Source: Acanthochlamys bracteata (Eukaryota > Streptophyta > Magnoliopsida > Pandanales > Velloziaceae). Taken from it: 64,000 nt of DNA. The notes below the pieces were generated by a model. The model was not told the origin of the DNA. It saw only the letters and a program-made list of their open reading frames with translations, and searched no databases. The position numbers and the translations under genes are program-made. Location: contig CM034136.1 in the NCBI GenBank assembly GCA_019914995.1, positions 6,773,270-6,837,269 of the forward strand. Reading direction: 5' to 3'. Positions 1-12,666 of the stretch are shown here, piece by piece (the stretch's first letter is position 1; each line of letters begins with the position of its first letter).

Positions 1-2028
1 GAGTATTTAAAAATTTATTTAAAATTTTAAAAAGTATTTTACGTAGTGAGATTTTATTATTGTATATTTTTATTAAAATTTTAAAGTCAAAAAAATAAAA
101 CTCATTTTGAAAAAATATATATATATATTTTTTTTATATAATAAAAGGCTCTATTTCTAAGGACTTCCAAACATAGTTCATTCCACCTGCCCATCTATCA
201 AGTGAATTAGTCTGCATTTCATTTAGATACCATATTTGGCCTATATGCTATTAGTTTGAGTCTAATCTAAATTGGAGACCTAGCATAATTATGTACAAAT
301 TTTAATGGACGTAATGGTCTTGGATGAGACCAGTATATTATAATTGAACGTATCAATCAATCATTTGATTACATAATAAAAGAGTTAAAATGAAGAAAAG
401 TAGTAGTGTCTTTCTAATTTGAATTGTAAAACTCGTATTGTTAGATATATTTACGGGACTTTAAAGGATTATATAAGATCCATGGAGTAATGCAATCATA
501 CTGATGGTTTCTTGAGATCATCAACAAAATTTTAAAGAAAAGAACCCACATTATTAACCAAATTTCAAGCTTATTGATTTAAAGCAGATTTTTAATTTCA
601 GGATTCCAAGCAGCCTGCAATACCCCACTGCTAATAAAACAAGTAATTACATTAGTTAACAATCTGGATCATCTTATTGTCTGCAAAAAAATTGAAAAAC
701 GGATCTTGAAAAGAATTTTGTCTCCAGTGTTACTATAAATGCCAACATGGAACCATGTATATAATATTCATCTGAGAAGAATTAATTTGGCACGTGAAAC
801 AACACTACGGAGCTAGCAACAATGCTTGATGATCACTCTCTTTCAAAGTAAATCTCCGTAGCGTTGAGTTTTAAAAGTTGCTTTTATTCTTTGCTTCAAA
901 AGAAGCTTGCTAAATGCTAGCTAGCTAGCTTTTAATTTCTTCTCAGCGTGCATGCATCACTTACAATCAAAGTAGAGAAAGCTTCCTCATCCAGGTAGGT
1001 GTTGGATTTTATTATACTACTTCTGTGATTAACTCTTACCTACACTAGTTAGTACATGGCTATGCATGTCTGTGTTGAATTTAACATGCTTCTGTTTGGT
1101 TTGTTCCATGCCCTAGCTAGTTAGTCTTTTCTCCTACGAATATTTCTAAGCTATACATACATACATGATGTGTAGCTAGTTACAAAAAATGATCTTTTCA
1201 TCCTTGTGAAGGAATTAAATTCTAATTATCATCCTTGTGCATGGTTTTCTTAAACCAAAGATATCAGTTTTAGCATGCTGATAACCTGAATCTTCTTTCA
1301 TGAATGAAGAAACCATCTTTTTTACCTCTTTCTTCTGACCTTTAAATGCTTACAGAAAACCTAGCTTACAGAGCTACTGCACCAAAACCAACGAGTCATT
1401 TCTTTCGTCAACAACAAAAGAACAGCTCTAAACCCTGTCTCCTTGTTCTTTCTTCTATCTTTTTCTTTCAAGATACTAGCTAGAGAGAGATATACGAAGC
1501 ATACATGTAGTGTTTCTTCTTCCCCTAGCCTTCTCTATATGAAGAGAGATACAAGGACATGGATTGACCTGTCGATATTAATTATAAGACTTGATATGAT
1601 TCTACAAGTCTCACCATGGCAGCAGCAGCCGCAGCAGAAGGTACCTCTGACCTTCTTTGTGCTACTTAGTAGTCTTGAAACGAGAGTCTGAAAAGAAAGA
1701 AGAAATTCCAAAGCTTAATTTAATGGTGAAGAGAATTCAAAGAAACGCCCACAAGTCCAACAGTTTTTGTGATCTAACGTATGAACACTTACGTACGTAG
1801 CAGTAGTAGTACATCAATGATCAGAAAAAGAAATTAAACGGTTGTTCTACTACAGTTACAGCAACAGAAACACACAAGCCACACACAACAACAACAACAT
1901 GCAACAACAAATAAGAAAAAACAACAAGAAGAGAATTATAGCTGGGATCTTAGGATCAAAGATATGTTTGACGACAGCTAGCCGAAACGATCAAGCTAGA
2001 ACCGGTTAATGTTCTTGCTGATGATGGA
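1..2028. other. Intergenic, no gene recognised
   Basis: This stretch is AT-rich and precedes the 3' end of the WOX gene. The first 140 bases resemble the AT-rich inverted-repeat relics seen elsewhere in the window. A 17-codon reading frame starting at 1616 in a good CACCATGG context is a run of alanine codons and has no recognisable product. The part just below 2028 probably holds the WOX 3' UTR. I see no RNA gene here. Confidence 0.5.
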
Positions 2029-3190
2029 TCATGGTCCGTCGGTTGGAGAAGTGGAGCATGAAGAACTCTTCGAAGTGCTGCACTCATCTTTCAGGGCACC
2101 AGTGCTCTTTGTTGGGAAAAGATCAAGAGTCTTGAGAGGCTTGCAGCATGGAGGAGCTTGGAATGCTGAGCAGCTGGCAATAGAAGCGGGCATCACGGGC
2201 GGCGCCGCCATCCAGTCATGCATGTTATAGGGAGTATTATCGCCACCCATTGCTGCTGGTTGATCAAGAACTTCTTTGCCGTTTGCGTCCAACTTGCCTA
2301 GCAAATTCATTGCCGGATTCGCGTCCTGCTGAATTCCTCCCTGAACCAATAACAAACTAATGTTAAGCAATTCGACAGATTGATATTTCTTCATCATCAA
2401 AATTTTGGAAAAAGTTGAAGCTTTAATGGTAAACAAGTCGATGGTCTTGTTATGGGAAATGTAGTGATCAAGAACATGAACTGTGAACAATGAACAGAAT
2501 CATTAAACAGTAACAGCAAAATTGCTGGAAGAATGTAAGCATAGTCATCTCTAGTATTATCTGATCTCAAAAGAACCCTAGAAGGCGCTATTTCAGTTCA
2601 TAAATACAAAAGACAGAAAACTGCATAGAACTTTCTACTTCTGAAGAAACAGGCCACACAAAGACACATGAGAACACTGTACGGTTTCATGGTCGTAGTC
2701 CTTCAAGTTTAGTTCTTCCTTTCTTCATTCTTTTTGTTCTTCCTTTGATCAGTACTATCCAAAATCAATATCGCATGAAAAATTAATGTACCTGATAACG
2801 AAAGAGCTGAGATGGGTTCTGATAACTCAGTGAAGTAGGAGAAGGAAGAGGAGAAGTACTACTCTCCTCAACAAAACCATGAAGCTGGTGACCTGCAGGA
2901 ACACACTGAGCCGTTCCACCAGCAGCAGCAGCAGGATGAAGATGAAGAAGCTGGGGGTGCCGACTAAGTCTTCGGCGAAGCTTCTGCCGATCGCGAGCCT
3001 TATGATTCTGAAACCAATAAAACACATTCTTCCCTTCAATCTTACCGTAGTAAGACAAGTGTGCCGTTATTTGCTGTATTTGCGAAGCGTTCGGCGTGCG
3101 TATTCCACTCCGGTACATCTCTTCAAGTATCATAAGTTGTTCCGGTGTTGGACACCATCTCGTCGACGGAGCTTGAGGCATGTTCTTCAA
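2029..3190 (-). CDS. WOX3: WUSCHEL-related homeobox 3 (PRESSED FLOWER type)
   Basis: This is a nuclear transcription factor of the WUS clade; in other plants WOX3/PRS drives lateral growth of leaf and floral organ margins. Two exons, 3190-2792 and 2340-2029, join in phase 0 across a GT-AG intron and give 236 residues, close to the roughly 244 of Arabidopsis PRS. The plant WOX homeodomain lies at about residues 9-71, with the helix-3 motif WFQN at 59-62. Its start ([21 protein letters not shown]) is diagnostic of WOX3 rather than WOX1, 2 or 4. Exon 2 carries the WUS-box TLDLFPT at about residues 204-210, needed for repression. The start at 3190 lies just before the homeodomain, as in the family. 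A TATA box on the minus strand is at 3394-3389. The serine-rich C-terminus ends without an extra EAR motif. The family assignment is very likely; which paralogue within WOX3 is inferred. Confidence 0.93.
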
Positions 3191-3388
3191 AAAAATATAT
3201 AGGCAGCTTATAAGTGATCAAGAACAACGGTGCAAGAAGAAAGATATATAAAGAGTATAGTAGGTAGGTAGGTAGCTAGCTGTATGAGAAGAGATTGACA
3301 AGATCTCTAGCTAGGGCGGATAAGGTGAATGGAATGAAGAGAGACAAAAGGGATGTGGGAAGAAAAGGAGGAGGAGCAAAGTGGGGAG

Positions 3389-3394
3389 TTTATA
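3389..3394 (-). promoter_or_regulatory. TATA box of WOX3
   Basis: On the minus strand the sequence reads TATAAA inside CTCTATAAACTCCCC, about 200 bases upstream of the WOX3 start codon. That spacing would give a 5' UTR of roughly 160-170 bases. Inferred from consensus only. Confidence 0.5.
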
Positions 3395-3419
3395 GAGAAT
3401 GGGGAAGAAACAAAATTGC

Positions 3420-6400
3420 AAAGTACTATACTGTGACAATGGTGCTTGTGCCTGCAAGGAAAAAGCATTGAATTGTTTGCCTGCCCTGCTTTCTTTAATT
3501 TTTCTTTTTTCCTCTTCTTACGAGTTGTTGTTTGAAATTATCAGGCCCCTCTTTGATCATCAATTCTCTTATTTCCTTCTTTCATGTTTACAACTCTCTC
3601 TGTGTCTCTGTGGCCAGGAGATATTAGAAAGATGGATCTCTGTGAACAGAAATTTTGGTAGAAGTGCAGGAAAAGCGTTGACTAGAAGAGAATGACACGC
3701 AGCTTTCTACACGCCGTTCTGTCTCATACCAATTTTTTTCATTTCATTACTTTTTTTCTTTTCAACAAAAAAAACCAGAAATAACCAAAAACTACAAATT
3801 ATTTGGTGATCATGACTCTTATCATCATACATCTCTGCTGCAATTCATCAGTAAATCATCATGCTTTTGTTTTCTATACAGATACAATACATCATTTTAC
3901 TACTAAAAATTTCGTGACAAAAAGAATAAATAAATAAATAAAATATATACATGGTTGCAATTGAAGGCGTATGAAGTTAATTAGAGTCTGAAAAAGAAAA
4001 AGGACGAGGTGACTTCAATAAGGGCTCATAAAATTCGCACTGTGTCACCGGCGACGTAAACGAAAAGATCTTCAATAAAAGAAAAACTAATACTAATAAA
4101 AATATTAATTGATCTCCGGCGTCTATAGCTGTAGTTCACCGTTAGACGGTCGCCGAATTCAACTTTTTCAAACTATCAATGATCTTCATCAAGAAGATCA
4201 AATATATCAACATACAGTATTCTACTACTGCTTTAAAATTCCAGCTATATATGAACAATAACAACAAAACAACAACAATATTATTTCACTACAGCACACG
4301 CAACGCAATGGAGTATTCAGGAGGGTTCTATGTTTAGGTATAGTTACTGTAAATTTTCCAAAAGGGAAGGAAGTGTCTCCCTCTGTAACTGTATAGTAAG
4401 CAGCTAGCTAGCAGCTTTAATTGAATGCTAATGTACTTTAAGTAACTGCTCAAACTTATTATAGATTCACTACTGTCTCCATTTCACATTTATTTTTTTC
4501 ACAGAAGAAGAAATTCCAAGTGATAAGTTAGAGGAATATTACTCAAGCTTCTTTATGCATATTAATTGAAGCCTTCGTCTACAACTAGGAATAATTAGCA
4601 GAAAACTATCTCTCAATCTGTTAAAGAACTCCAAAAGAGAAAGGGATATCATGCAGCAGTAGAGTAGAAGTACCTAGGTTTTCTAGCTATAAGCTAAAAG
4701 CTAGAAGTAGCTAGGAATCAATGTGTTTGCATAACCAAATAACAGTCTAGTCACAATGGCATGCATATGCAGGGAAATGAAAAGAAAAGAAAAAGAAAGG
4801 ACTAGTTTGTCACTTTTGTCTTATCAAAGCTAAGCTATCGAATCAAAGATTTACATTCATATCCGTATTCATCTATCAGATCATTGATTTCATTTCATGG
4901 CAAAATCAAAAAATCTTCCTTCAGAACAAGAGAGATGGAGAAGTTCTGTTACATTACGCATCTTCTTTGATATCTTTTGCTTTTGCTTGCGATTGAATGC
5001 ATATTTTTCAGTTTGTCTTCGATAAATTAAAACTTTTTGGAAATAGAAAGAAATCTTGATCCGTTTTTGAACACACTCCTACAAAACAGTGATGTTTTCG
5101 GAAACTGGGGATCTTTTTCATACTCTGACGCTAGCAATTTTGATTTGACGGGTCAGATAAAACCAATTTGACCAGATAAAATTTCTTTTTAGTTCAAAAT
5201 TAAATTAAGTTTAATCTATTCTTATTAAAGCTCATGCTGAAAGAGAATAAGAGAAGTTAAAAACAACACTATTATGTTGTAGCTATAATTAATTCTTTTT
5301 TAATTAATTAGTTGACATGAAAATGTTTCAGCTTTCAGATTAGAAAGATGAACCGTAGTCAATTAATGCAGACAGCAACCTTCAAACCTCTATTAGTGTA
5401 TAGTTATAAAAAAATGTTTTCTTAACATTTCACCAAATAAAAATTTTAATACATATTATTCGTCAACACTCAATCGAAAGGAACGCGTTTTTAAAAATAT
5501 TTTTTTAATTTTTTATGTCATATTTTAAATAAATTTTTATAATATTTAATAACTTTTTATAATAACTTTTTAGTTTTTTATTATTAAAAATAATTTTATA
5601 CTTCAAAAATAAATTATAAAAGTGAAATAACACATAATCAACTTGTTTGTTGAGTTAAAAGGTATTTCAATTCTCTTCAAACTCACTTTTATTTTTAAAT
5701 TTTTATTTTCACGCTCAATTTTAAATACAACTAAAAATTTACTTCAAATTTGTTTTTAAATACAATTGAATAAAAACTTTCAACTCTCAACAAATCTACT
5801 TTTTCAAAAATTTATTTTACTACAACAAAAAAACTCTTAATGCTATTTTTAATCTTGTTTCTTACCAACAGTACTCCTTTTTTTACTCTGTTGTATAATA
5901 AAACAACGAGGAATTAAGCACCACTGCTTTTCCAGTTTTAAATTCTCTCTTCTTCGGTTTATGAGAAAACATGCGCCAGAGATTCATAAATGAGACATTT
6001 ATTCTCATTGCCGCAGTAGCAGGCTTTGAACTTAAAAAACTTTCGTTTACTTTTAATTAGTTTCACTGCACGTAACTCTGTTTATTAAATAAAAATTTGG
6101 CGCAATGTGTTCTTAGCTACACTTAATTAGCTAGCTAGGGAGACAATTGGATGGTTGTTTGTAATTGTTTCAGTGTGGCCAGTTTCAAGTTTCAAAGAAT
6201 TTTTTAACATGCTCCCAGCCATGAACTAATGATAAAAGAAGATATTTGGAAATACTTTTAAACAAAAATTAGAACTAAATGCTTTAAAATTTAAAAATAT
6301 TAAGTTCAAGTTTTTATTTTAAAAAAATAATAATAAATAATAATAAACTTTTATATATAGATTTTTTTATAAATATTATTAAAAAGTCTAAAAATTAAAA

Positions 6401-6670
6401 AAAAATTAAATAAAAAAATAAGTATTGCCAAATGAGCTCATATTGCCTATTTAATTAAGGGCATGCTTTCTGGGGCAAAAGTTTTAGAACTTACCATCTC
6501 AAATCAATTAGGAAACAAAAAATTCCCTTTTTATATTAAGAGTAGTGCCATGTTTGTTTATAAGTGAGTTTTCATAAATTAAGTTTAAAAAAAGTAGAAA
6601 TTGAGTCACTAAAATATAAATATGTAAAATAAAATTCTACATTAAATATAAAAAGTCACCAAAATGTAAT
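3420..6670. other. Upstream region of WOX3, no gene recognised
   Basis: AT-rich intergenic DNA. Very AT-rich inverted-repeat-like tracts lie at about 5480-5840 and 6240-6440, the latter bounded by TTTGGAAATA and GCCAAATGAG-like ends. No reading frame with family similarity and no RNA gene was seen. Cis elements controlling WOX3 would be expected here but I cannot point to one. Confidence 0.45.
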
Positions 6671-7105
6671 TTTCAAAAAATGTGCACATTATCACCTTAG
6701 ATGCACATTAATACACATTGGCTCACATAAGTTCATACAAAATTTAAATATTAAATCTTCACCGTCGAATATGAAAAACTATAAGTTATGAATAAGTCAG
6801 ATAAAATTTTATCTTAATTGAATTACGAATTGATTTGTGTCTATCTTTATGACCAAAATGACGGAAAATTAAAGAAACTTATATTTTGTAATTTTTGTCA
6901 ACTTTTTATTTATGTCATATTAATCAAAATAATGAATGGAGATCGAATTATGATACGATTAAGATGAAAATTTGTCACAACTTATTTATAATTTATAATT
7001 TTTTATATTCAATGATGAAAATTTAATTTAAATTTTTTACTTATTAGGTGAGCCAATGTGCACCAATATATATCTAAGATAGCAATGTGTACATATTTTT
7101 TCTAA
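6670..7105. mobile_element. Palindromic MITE-like element (same family as the SPIKE1 intron trio)
   Basis: The left arm includes ATTGGCTCAC, then CACCGTCGAATATGAAAAAC and a polymerised AT stretch. The right arm reads back the complement, ending in GTGAGCCAAT at about 7048-7057. Conserved arm sequences (CCGTCGAATATGAAAAACTA and the matching ATATTCAATGATG) are the same as in the three palindromes at 57.6-58.7 kb. There is no coding capacity. The outer boundaries are approximate. Confidence 0.6.
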
Positions 7106-7813
7106 AAAAATATTTACAAATTAGATATGGCGAAATAAATAAGCATAAATATAGGAGATATTTAGAAGTTCCTTTAAAAAAAAAAATTGGTGAAGAATAA
7201 ACTCAAACATTATCTTTAAAATTGCAACATGGAATATATGTGGCTAAAGGAAATTAACAGTGGAATATAGGTGGTTGTGGAGCAGGTTTTAGGCAACAAT
7301 ATTGTGGGGAAGTCATGGAATAATTTCAATAATAAGAACTAATTATTTATGGGATGTGATTGAGTTTGACTTGCATACACTGTACTCACATGCTGCTTTT
7401 CTGTACATAACTGAACAACTATGTACCCTTGACAAACAATGTTTAGTGTGTTTTTTGACAATATTTATGGTATTAATTTTTTTAATTTAAAAATTATAGA
7501 TATAGCAACTAATATATATAATATTTAAATTTTAAAAATAAATTTATTTTTTCACAAAAATTAAAAAATTATTTAAAATAAGCTTTTATTTTTAAGTAGT
7601 CCGGACAAATGATATATGTGGATAGATAGATAGCAGTTGGTGGAATGGTTTTCGCAGGGGACCCAAAAACCATCTTTAAAATCCTGTTCTTTTAGGAATC
7701 AATCAAACAATATGCCAACTCTAGGGAACCAATCTTACCCAATTTTGATCACCAACATTCAATAACTTTACGCGAATAATTTCTTTATTTTTTATAGGTG
7801 ATTTTATTTACTA

Positions 7814-8713
7814 TAAGGGTCTGTTTGGATATAAGAGTAATAAATAAGAGTAAGATTAAATAAAAATAGATTATTCGAGTGGAGACAAGAGTAAGAGTAA
7901 TAATTTATCTCATCTTGTTTGGATATATCAATAAGATTAATGAAGAGTAAATGATTATTCTTGTTTGGTAACTAAAGAGTAAATAAGAGTAATTTTTATT
8001 AAAATACTAAAATACCTTTTTGTGTTTGTTGTTGTTTTTTAGTTGAGCAAAGCTAATATAATTTACTTTCAGTCCGGTATTCTTACACGCTATTTATTAG
8101 GACAATTTTGATACTACTGTTTCAATTTTTTATTGACAAGTATATTTGTCTTGAGAACTCTGACGATGAAGAAGAAAAAAAGAGTGACTGTTTGGTCTTG
8201 AGTAGGGGTGACAAAAATCGACCCGATCCGAAACCGACCCGAAAAAATCAGGTTCGGGTCAAGTCTTAGACGGATTTGGGTCGATTTTGGGTCGACCCGA
8301 AAATGATCCGAAAAATTTAAACGAATTCGGTTCGATCCAAAAATGACCCGTTTAACTATTTATATAGTATATATTACTTAATAATTAAAAAAAATAGCAA
8401 AAAATTTGAATTTAATTTGTATATATATTTTTTTAATTTATCTTAATTTTAACTAATTTTATTTAATTTATAAATTTGTAGAGATAAAAAAAAAAAACAA
8501 AATCAGTACGTAAATATAACAAACTAACATGGATAAAATGGAAACTTTAAAATTTAAAAAACTCAAAATTTCTCTTCTCTTATAAGAAGTAATGGAGAGA
8601 AGTTTTACTCTCCATTACTCTTATGAAGACATTCCCAAACAAGAGCAATGAAGAGTAATTTATTCACTTACTCTCTATTGCTCTCACTTACTCTCAATCC
8701 AAACAGACCCTAA
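7814..8713. mobile_element. Non-autonomous PIF/Harbinger-like element, 894 bp with TAA duplications
   Basis: Terminal inverted repeats of at least 14 bases, GGGTCTGTTTGGAT at 7817-7830 and its complement ending at 8710, are flanked on both sides by TAA (7814-7816 and 8711-8713). A 3-base TTA/TAA target duplication with GGG-CCC ends is the signature of PIF/Harbinger and Tourist-type MITEs. No transposase reading frame is present, so it would have to be mobilised in trans. A different GC-richer tract sits inside it (8204-8360). Confidence 0.75.
8204..8360. repeat. GACCCGA-rich repeat nested in the Harbinger-like element
   Basis: Repeated GACCCGA and its complement TCGGGTC occur about ten times in 160 bases, starting with TAGGGGTGACAAAAATCGAC. 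Such tracts are common near the ends of plant hAT-type and other DNA elements. I see only one clear boundary, so its class is uncertain. Confidence 0.45.
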
Positions 8714-10567
8714 GTTTACTTCTTTTGGAAAGAACGCATCTTTAATCAGATGGTTCTGCTTAACTGATAAATTAAATTCACTTAAACTTGGCCAAATTTT
8801 GATAAACTTCTCACATTTTGAAAGTAATTGGTGAATTTTATATGACATTTTATCCAAATAGGTTTAAAGATGTCTGAAGGCAATATTTAGTATCATTTTA
8901 TTTAAAGGTTTTTTATAACTATTTAAGTGAAAAATTAATGTACATTGTCAAAGTTATTTTTTAATAAATTCTAAAATATAAAAAATATACATTATAAAAT
9001 AATTGTAAATACAAAATATTTTTTAAAAAGTCATTATAAAAATTTTAGATTTTAAAATTTTTTTTTTGTTTTTTAGCTAATGGCTCAAAGATGGATCACT
9101 GCATTTGATTTGACATGTCTCCTCGTTATCTCTCTAATATTAAACCTTCTCTTCCCTCACACGCCAACTCCATTAATCTCTCTCTCTCTGTCTGTGTAGT
9201 AACTCACCAATTAATTCGTTCATATTAATTTCTATTTCATTCTACAACACAACTCTGAATCTCTGATGATCTTTTTTCTTTTTCTTTTTTGTATGTACGT
9301 TCAAATCCAAATCTTAGCTAGCTAGTTTGTCTTTACCGATAACATTCCAGAGAGAGAGAGAGCGTGACAATCTTCGACGACATTGACACTACCACTGTCT
9401 TGTATCTATCTTCTTCTTCTTCAAAAGGGAAAGAAAGTTAATTACTGCATTGATCATGCATCCATGGACAAGGCAACTGCGCGCATGCAGTTATTGAAAA
9501 TCTGAAGCAGTGTACTACGAACACAACAACAGATTGCAATTCGAATTGAAAGAACACACTGGACAGCTACACGCAATAACACAACAAGAAAGAAAGTAAG
9601 AATCAAAGAAGCATCAGAGAGAAAATGCATGAATGATATAGCTATTCTACTACTACTTGTTTCGTAGGAGTGTTAATTAAATATTTCTATGAGAGTTCCC
9701 TGATGATAAGATTGCTGCATGCGAGACCATCAACTGCAGTCATGTAATGAAGTAGATCTTATTAAGCTAGCAAAGCTATTCCTTTAATTTTCTCTCAACA
9801 GTAACATAACTAAATAATGTACAGCACTTGCTGTATAGCTAGCTAGCAGAGTTTTCAAAATGAAACAGTTGAATATGTATATGTTGCAGAGCTGTCTCTC
9901 TGATCAGAAGCTCTCTACAAAGAATTAATTCAATAGCATATTAAAAGTTTGGATTCTATATATATATATTTTTATATTCTTCTTCTATTAATACTGTGAG
10001 GGGACAAATAGCGCGTAAGAGACTGTTGAAATCTGAGCAAGGTTGCTGTAGAGCATTTGCGTTCTTCTATACTTTGATTTTCTAGCTTTAAATATTTCTT
10101 CTGTTCGTTCTTTTTCTACTTCTTCTTCTTAAATGGATGTCTCTGTGTATGTTTTTGGTTCTGCAAGCACTTTTTGCCGTGTATCAGTGTATGCAAAACT
10201 TTGCAAACAGTTGGAATAAACAGTGGAAACAAAGTAGACTACTGTGACTCTGCAGCTCAGTAGTGAAACTTCAATTAAAAACACGTCCCTTCCTTTATTT
10301 TTATTGCAGTACTCTTTGACCATTTTACAATATGTATGAACTCATGAACTGAAATAACTCTCTGATAACATATATAAATGTGTTTCAGGCCTCTTTGCTG
10401 AAGTAGTAAAGGATAGAATGATATACACTATTTGATGGAATGTTGATGTTTTAAAATTTCTTTCTATGTTATGTGAACTTGTGGAAAGAGTGTTTAATTG
10501 AATGTATAAACAAATGGGTATTGATTAATATAATAACATAATTAGAAGGTTGTAAGTAAGTTTAAAC
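8714..10567. other. Intergenic, no gene recognised
   Basis: It holds short CT and GA runs (9180-9192, 9350-9362) and the 3' flank of the ATS3-like gene. Small reading frames here lack similarity or plant-like codon structure. I looked for common conserved microRNA sequences and saw none. The AG/CT-rich stretch at 9180-9600 resembles a 5' leader, so an unannotated non-coding transcript is possible but unsupported. Confidence 0.4.
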
Positions 10568-11422
10568 TTATGGCATTAAGCTTATAGATCGTATAAACTT
10601 TTGGCCTCTTCTTGCAAACACCTTCCTTGACTTCTTGAGACCAAAAGGAGTAAGATCAGGTTTACATAAATCAAGCCCATTCCAAACATTTCTAGGTAAA
10701 AACCTTCGGAAATAGAAAGTGTTCGACGAAAATAAGGTAGATGCACCATGAACTAGCAGCACTTGAGCTCTCCCTGGTCTCCAATCATCGTATCCCCTTA
10801 GCTTCAGATACATATAACAAATTTTCGATTTAACGCATTCGCCGGTGACGTGAAACACATCGGTCTTGCACTCTTGGAATGGTTTTCTAGGAACATAATC
10901 AAGAATTAAATCGGATTCCAGTTCTTTTGCGTTGATTGTTTTGGTGTTTGTAGAACGAAGACGCCGGATTAAGATGTCACTGCCGCTAGAGTCACCGAAT
11001 CTCAGGCTGACTTCGTCTGCAGTTCCGGCGCCGTTCGTGCATGTGGTTTCAAGTACGACTTTGTAGTTGCAGTTGACCTGCAACACAAAGCATTTCATGA
11101 CCAAAAACGGTGAGCATTGTAAGTTTGTTAATATATAGCATAGAAAACTTTCACAAATTTTAAATTAAAATTGCTTTTGCAATTAACGGGCTTGGATCAC
11201 AGAATAGACGACCGTGGGCTGTTATTCGGCCTATATATGCCAGCCCAATTGTTACCAGCAAAAATTAGCAAAAACAAAATTCGGGTTTTATTCGCGAACC
11301 TTCGGAAGAACGCGGCCTCGGAGCTTCGCGTCTGAACCGGCGGCCGCCGTGAAGAAGAAGAAGAACAGCAACACCGCCAACGGTCCAAAAACTAATTTTC
11401 CATTCTTTGTTCTCCAATCCAT
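10568..11422 (-). CDS. ATS3: ATS3-like secreted protein, PLAT/LH2 domain
   Basis: Embryo-specific protein 3 family; small extracellular proteins with a PLAT/LH2 beta-sandwich, of unclear biochemical role. Exon 1 (11422-11300) encodes 41 residues: a short basic start, a hydrophobic signal-peptide core (LAVLLFFFFF) and an alanine-rich cleavage region. It joins in phase 0 through AAG|GTTCGC and TTGCAG|GTC to exon 2 (11077-10568), giving 210 residues. The mature part begins CNYKVVLETTC and contains the family's conserved cysteines, FGDSSG, and the CYMYLKLRGYDDWRPG segment. The intron is only 222 bases. The start at 11422 was chosen because it places a signal peptide directly before the domain. 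The C-terminus after NGLDLC is longer than in short family members. The first exon appears to be overlapped by the 5' leader of the oppositely oriented microprotein gene. Confidence 0.85.
11215..11247 (+). promoter_or_regulatory. Site II (TGGGCY) motifs and TATA of the microprotein gene
   Basis: TGGGCT at 11215-11220 and AGCCCA at 11242-11247 flank a CTATATATGC TATA-like sequence at 11231-11240. Site II elements are typical of plant genes for mitochondrial and growth-related proteins. They fit a plus-strand promoter, although they lie inside the intron of the minus-strand ATS3-like gene. Confidence 0.45.
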
Positions 11423-12666
11423 CTTCGGACTGCCGTCAACTGACAAACATTGGCAGGTCTCTATATATAATTGGCATACCGTTACTTGATTCCTAAGCAA
11501 GGTTTTGATCCGGTGAGTTCTTTTCCTTTCTTTTTTCTCCCCTCGATTACCTAATGGTTTAATATTATTGTTTCACTGTGTTTGATTCTTGATTTTGTTC
11601 TGGAGGAGTTGTTCTTTACCTCGAATTAGGGTATAGGTAATTGCTTAGCCCTGTGATTATGCTAAATATATGCTTTTCCTAATTTATTTGGATTAGCATG
11701 TACACTGAAACGTTTTAATTTTGGAGGGATTATGCTTTACCTTGGATTACTTGATTGTTGAGTACGAAGATCTTCTGGGTATCTTTGCAAATTTTGCTAG
11801 CGGGAACTTCACTTGAAGTTTTAGTACCTTGAGTTGCTTAGAAAAGAGGAAGTGAGGTAATGAAATTCCAGCAAGTGAGTATGTGATTGGGAAAATGTTG
11901 AAAATTATTGGGTGATCTGCTAATTATTTTTGCAATTCTGCGAAGAGAATTTGCTGGCTGGTTCTTAACATGCAAGTTGCGGTTGTGAATGTTCAACTAG
12001 AAGTTTTGAGTTGATATAGAAGAAGCTTCATTCATTGCGTTTGAAAGGTTAAACATCATGGACAAGAAGTCTTTGATCTCCGACTTAATTTGATCCAATG
12101 ACAATGCCATTCGATCTCTAAAAGAAAAAGGCTCTGTCCACTGGCACATTCTCAGTTTTGTGTAGTTATGTGCTAAGTTACAGAGCTGTTTGGAAATGCT
12201 ATGCTGTTTTTGAATCTCTGCTAGATTATTGCTCTGTTGCTTGGTTCTTTATGTGTCACTAAAAGGTAATCCATTAGATAAGAGATGAGTTAATTTCTTC
12301 TAGAAAAGCAAATGTTTGATAGGCATAAAATGACTTAGTTATCAGGTGATCTCTGAGGGATAAGATAGAAAGTTGGCTGATGATTGTGCAGCAAACAATT
12401 AGGATTGGCTTGAGAGATTGAAATTTAGATGGTTCTAGTCTGAAGTAAATATACTTTCGCCTTGTTGATCCAATTATTCCCATTGATCATACACTTCAAC
12501 GTAAAATCTTTATGCATCAATATGTGCTATGCAAGATAAAATTTTTGGTGGTTTCGTTGTTACAAATGCCATTTTCTGTTCTTATGTTTTAATGGCACAT
12601 TTAGTACGTGTGTTTATCTACATCCAAAAAGTTCAGCTATTTATGTGATCACTATGCTCCTACAGG

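Noticed and set aside
1616-1669. 17-codon alanine-rich frame in strong Kozak context
   Set aside because: Too short, low complexity, and nothing supports transcription.
2879-3202. Plus-strand frame of 107 codons over the WOX3 homeodomain
   Set aside because: It is the antisense shadow of the homeobox exon and has no family similarity.
9180-9800. Possible microRNA or trans-acting siRNA precursor in a leader-like region
   Set aside because: I saw no conserved mature microRNA sequence and no long hairpin by eye.
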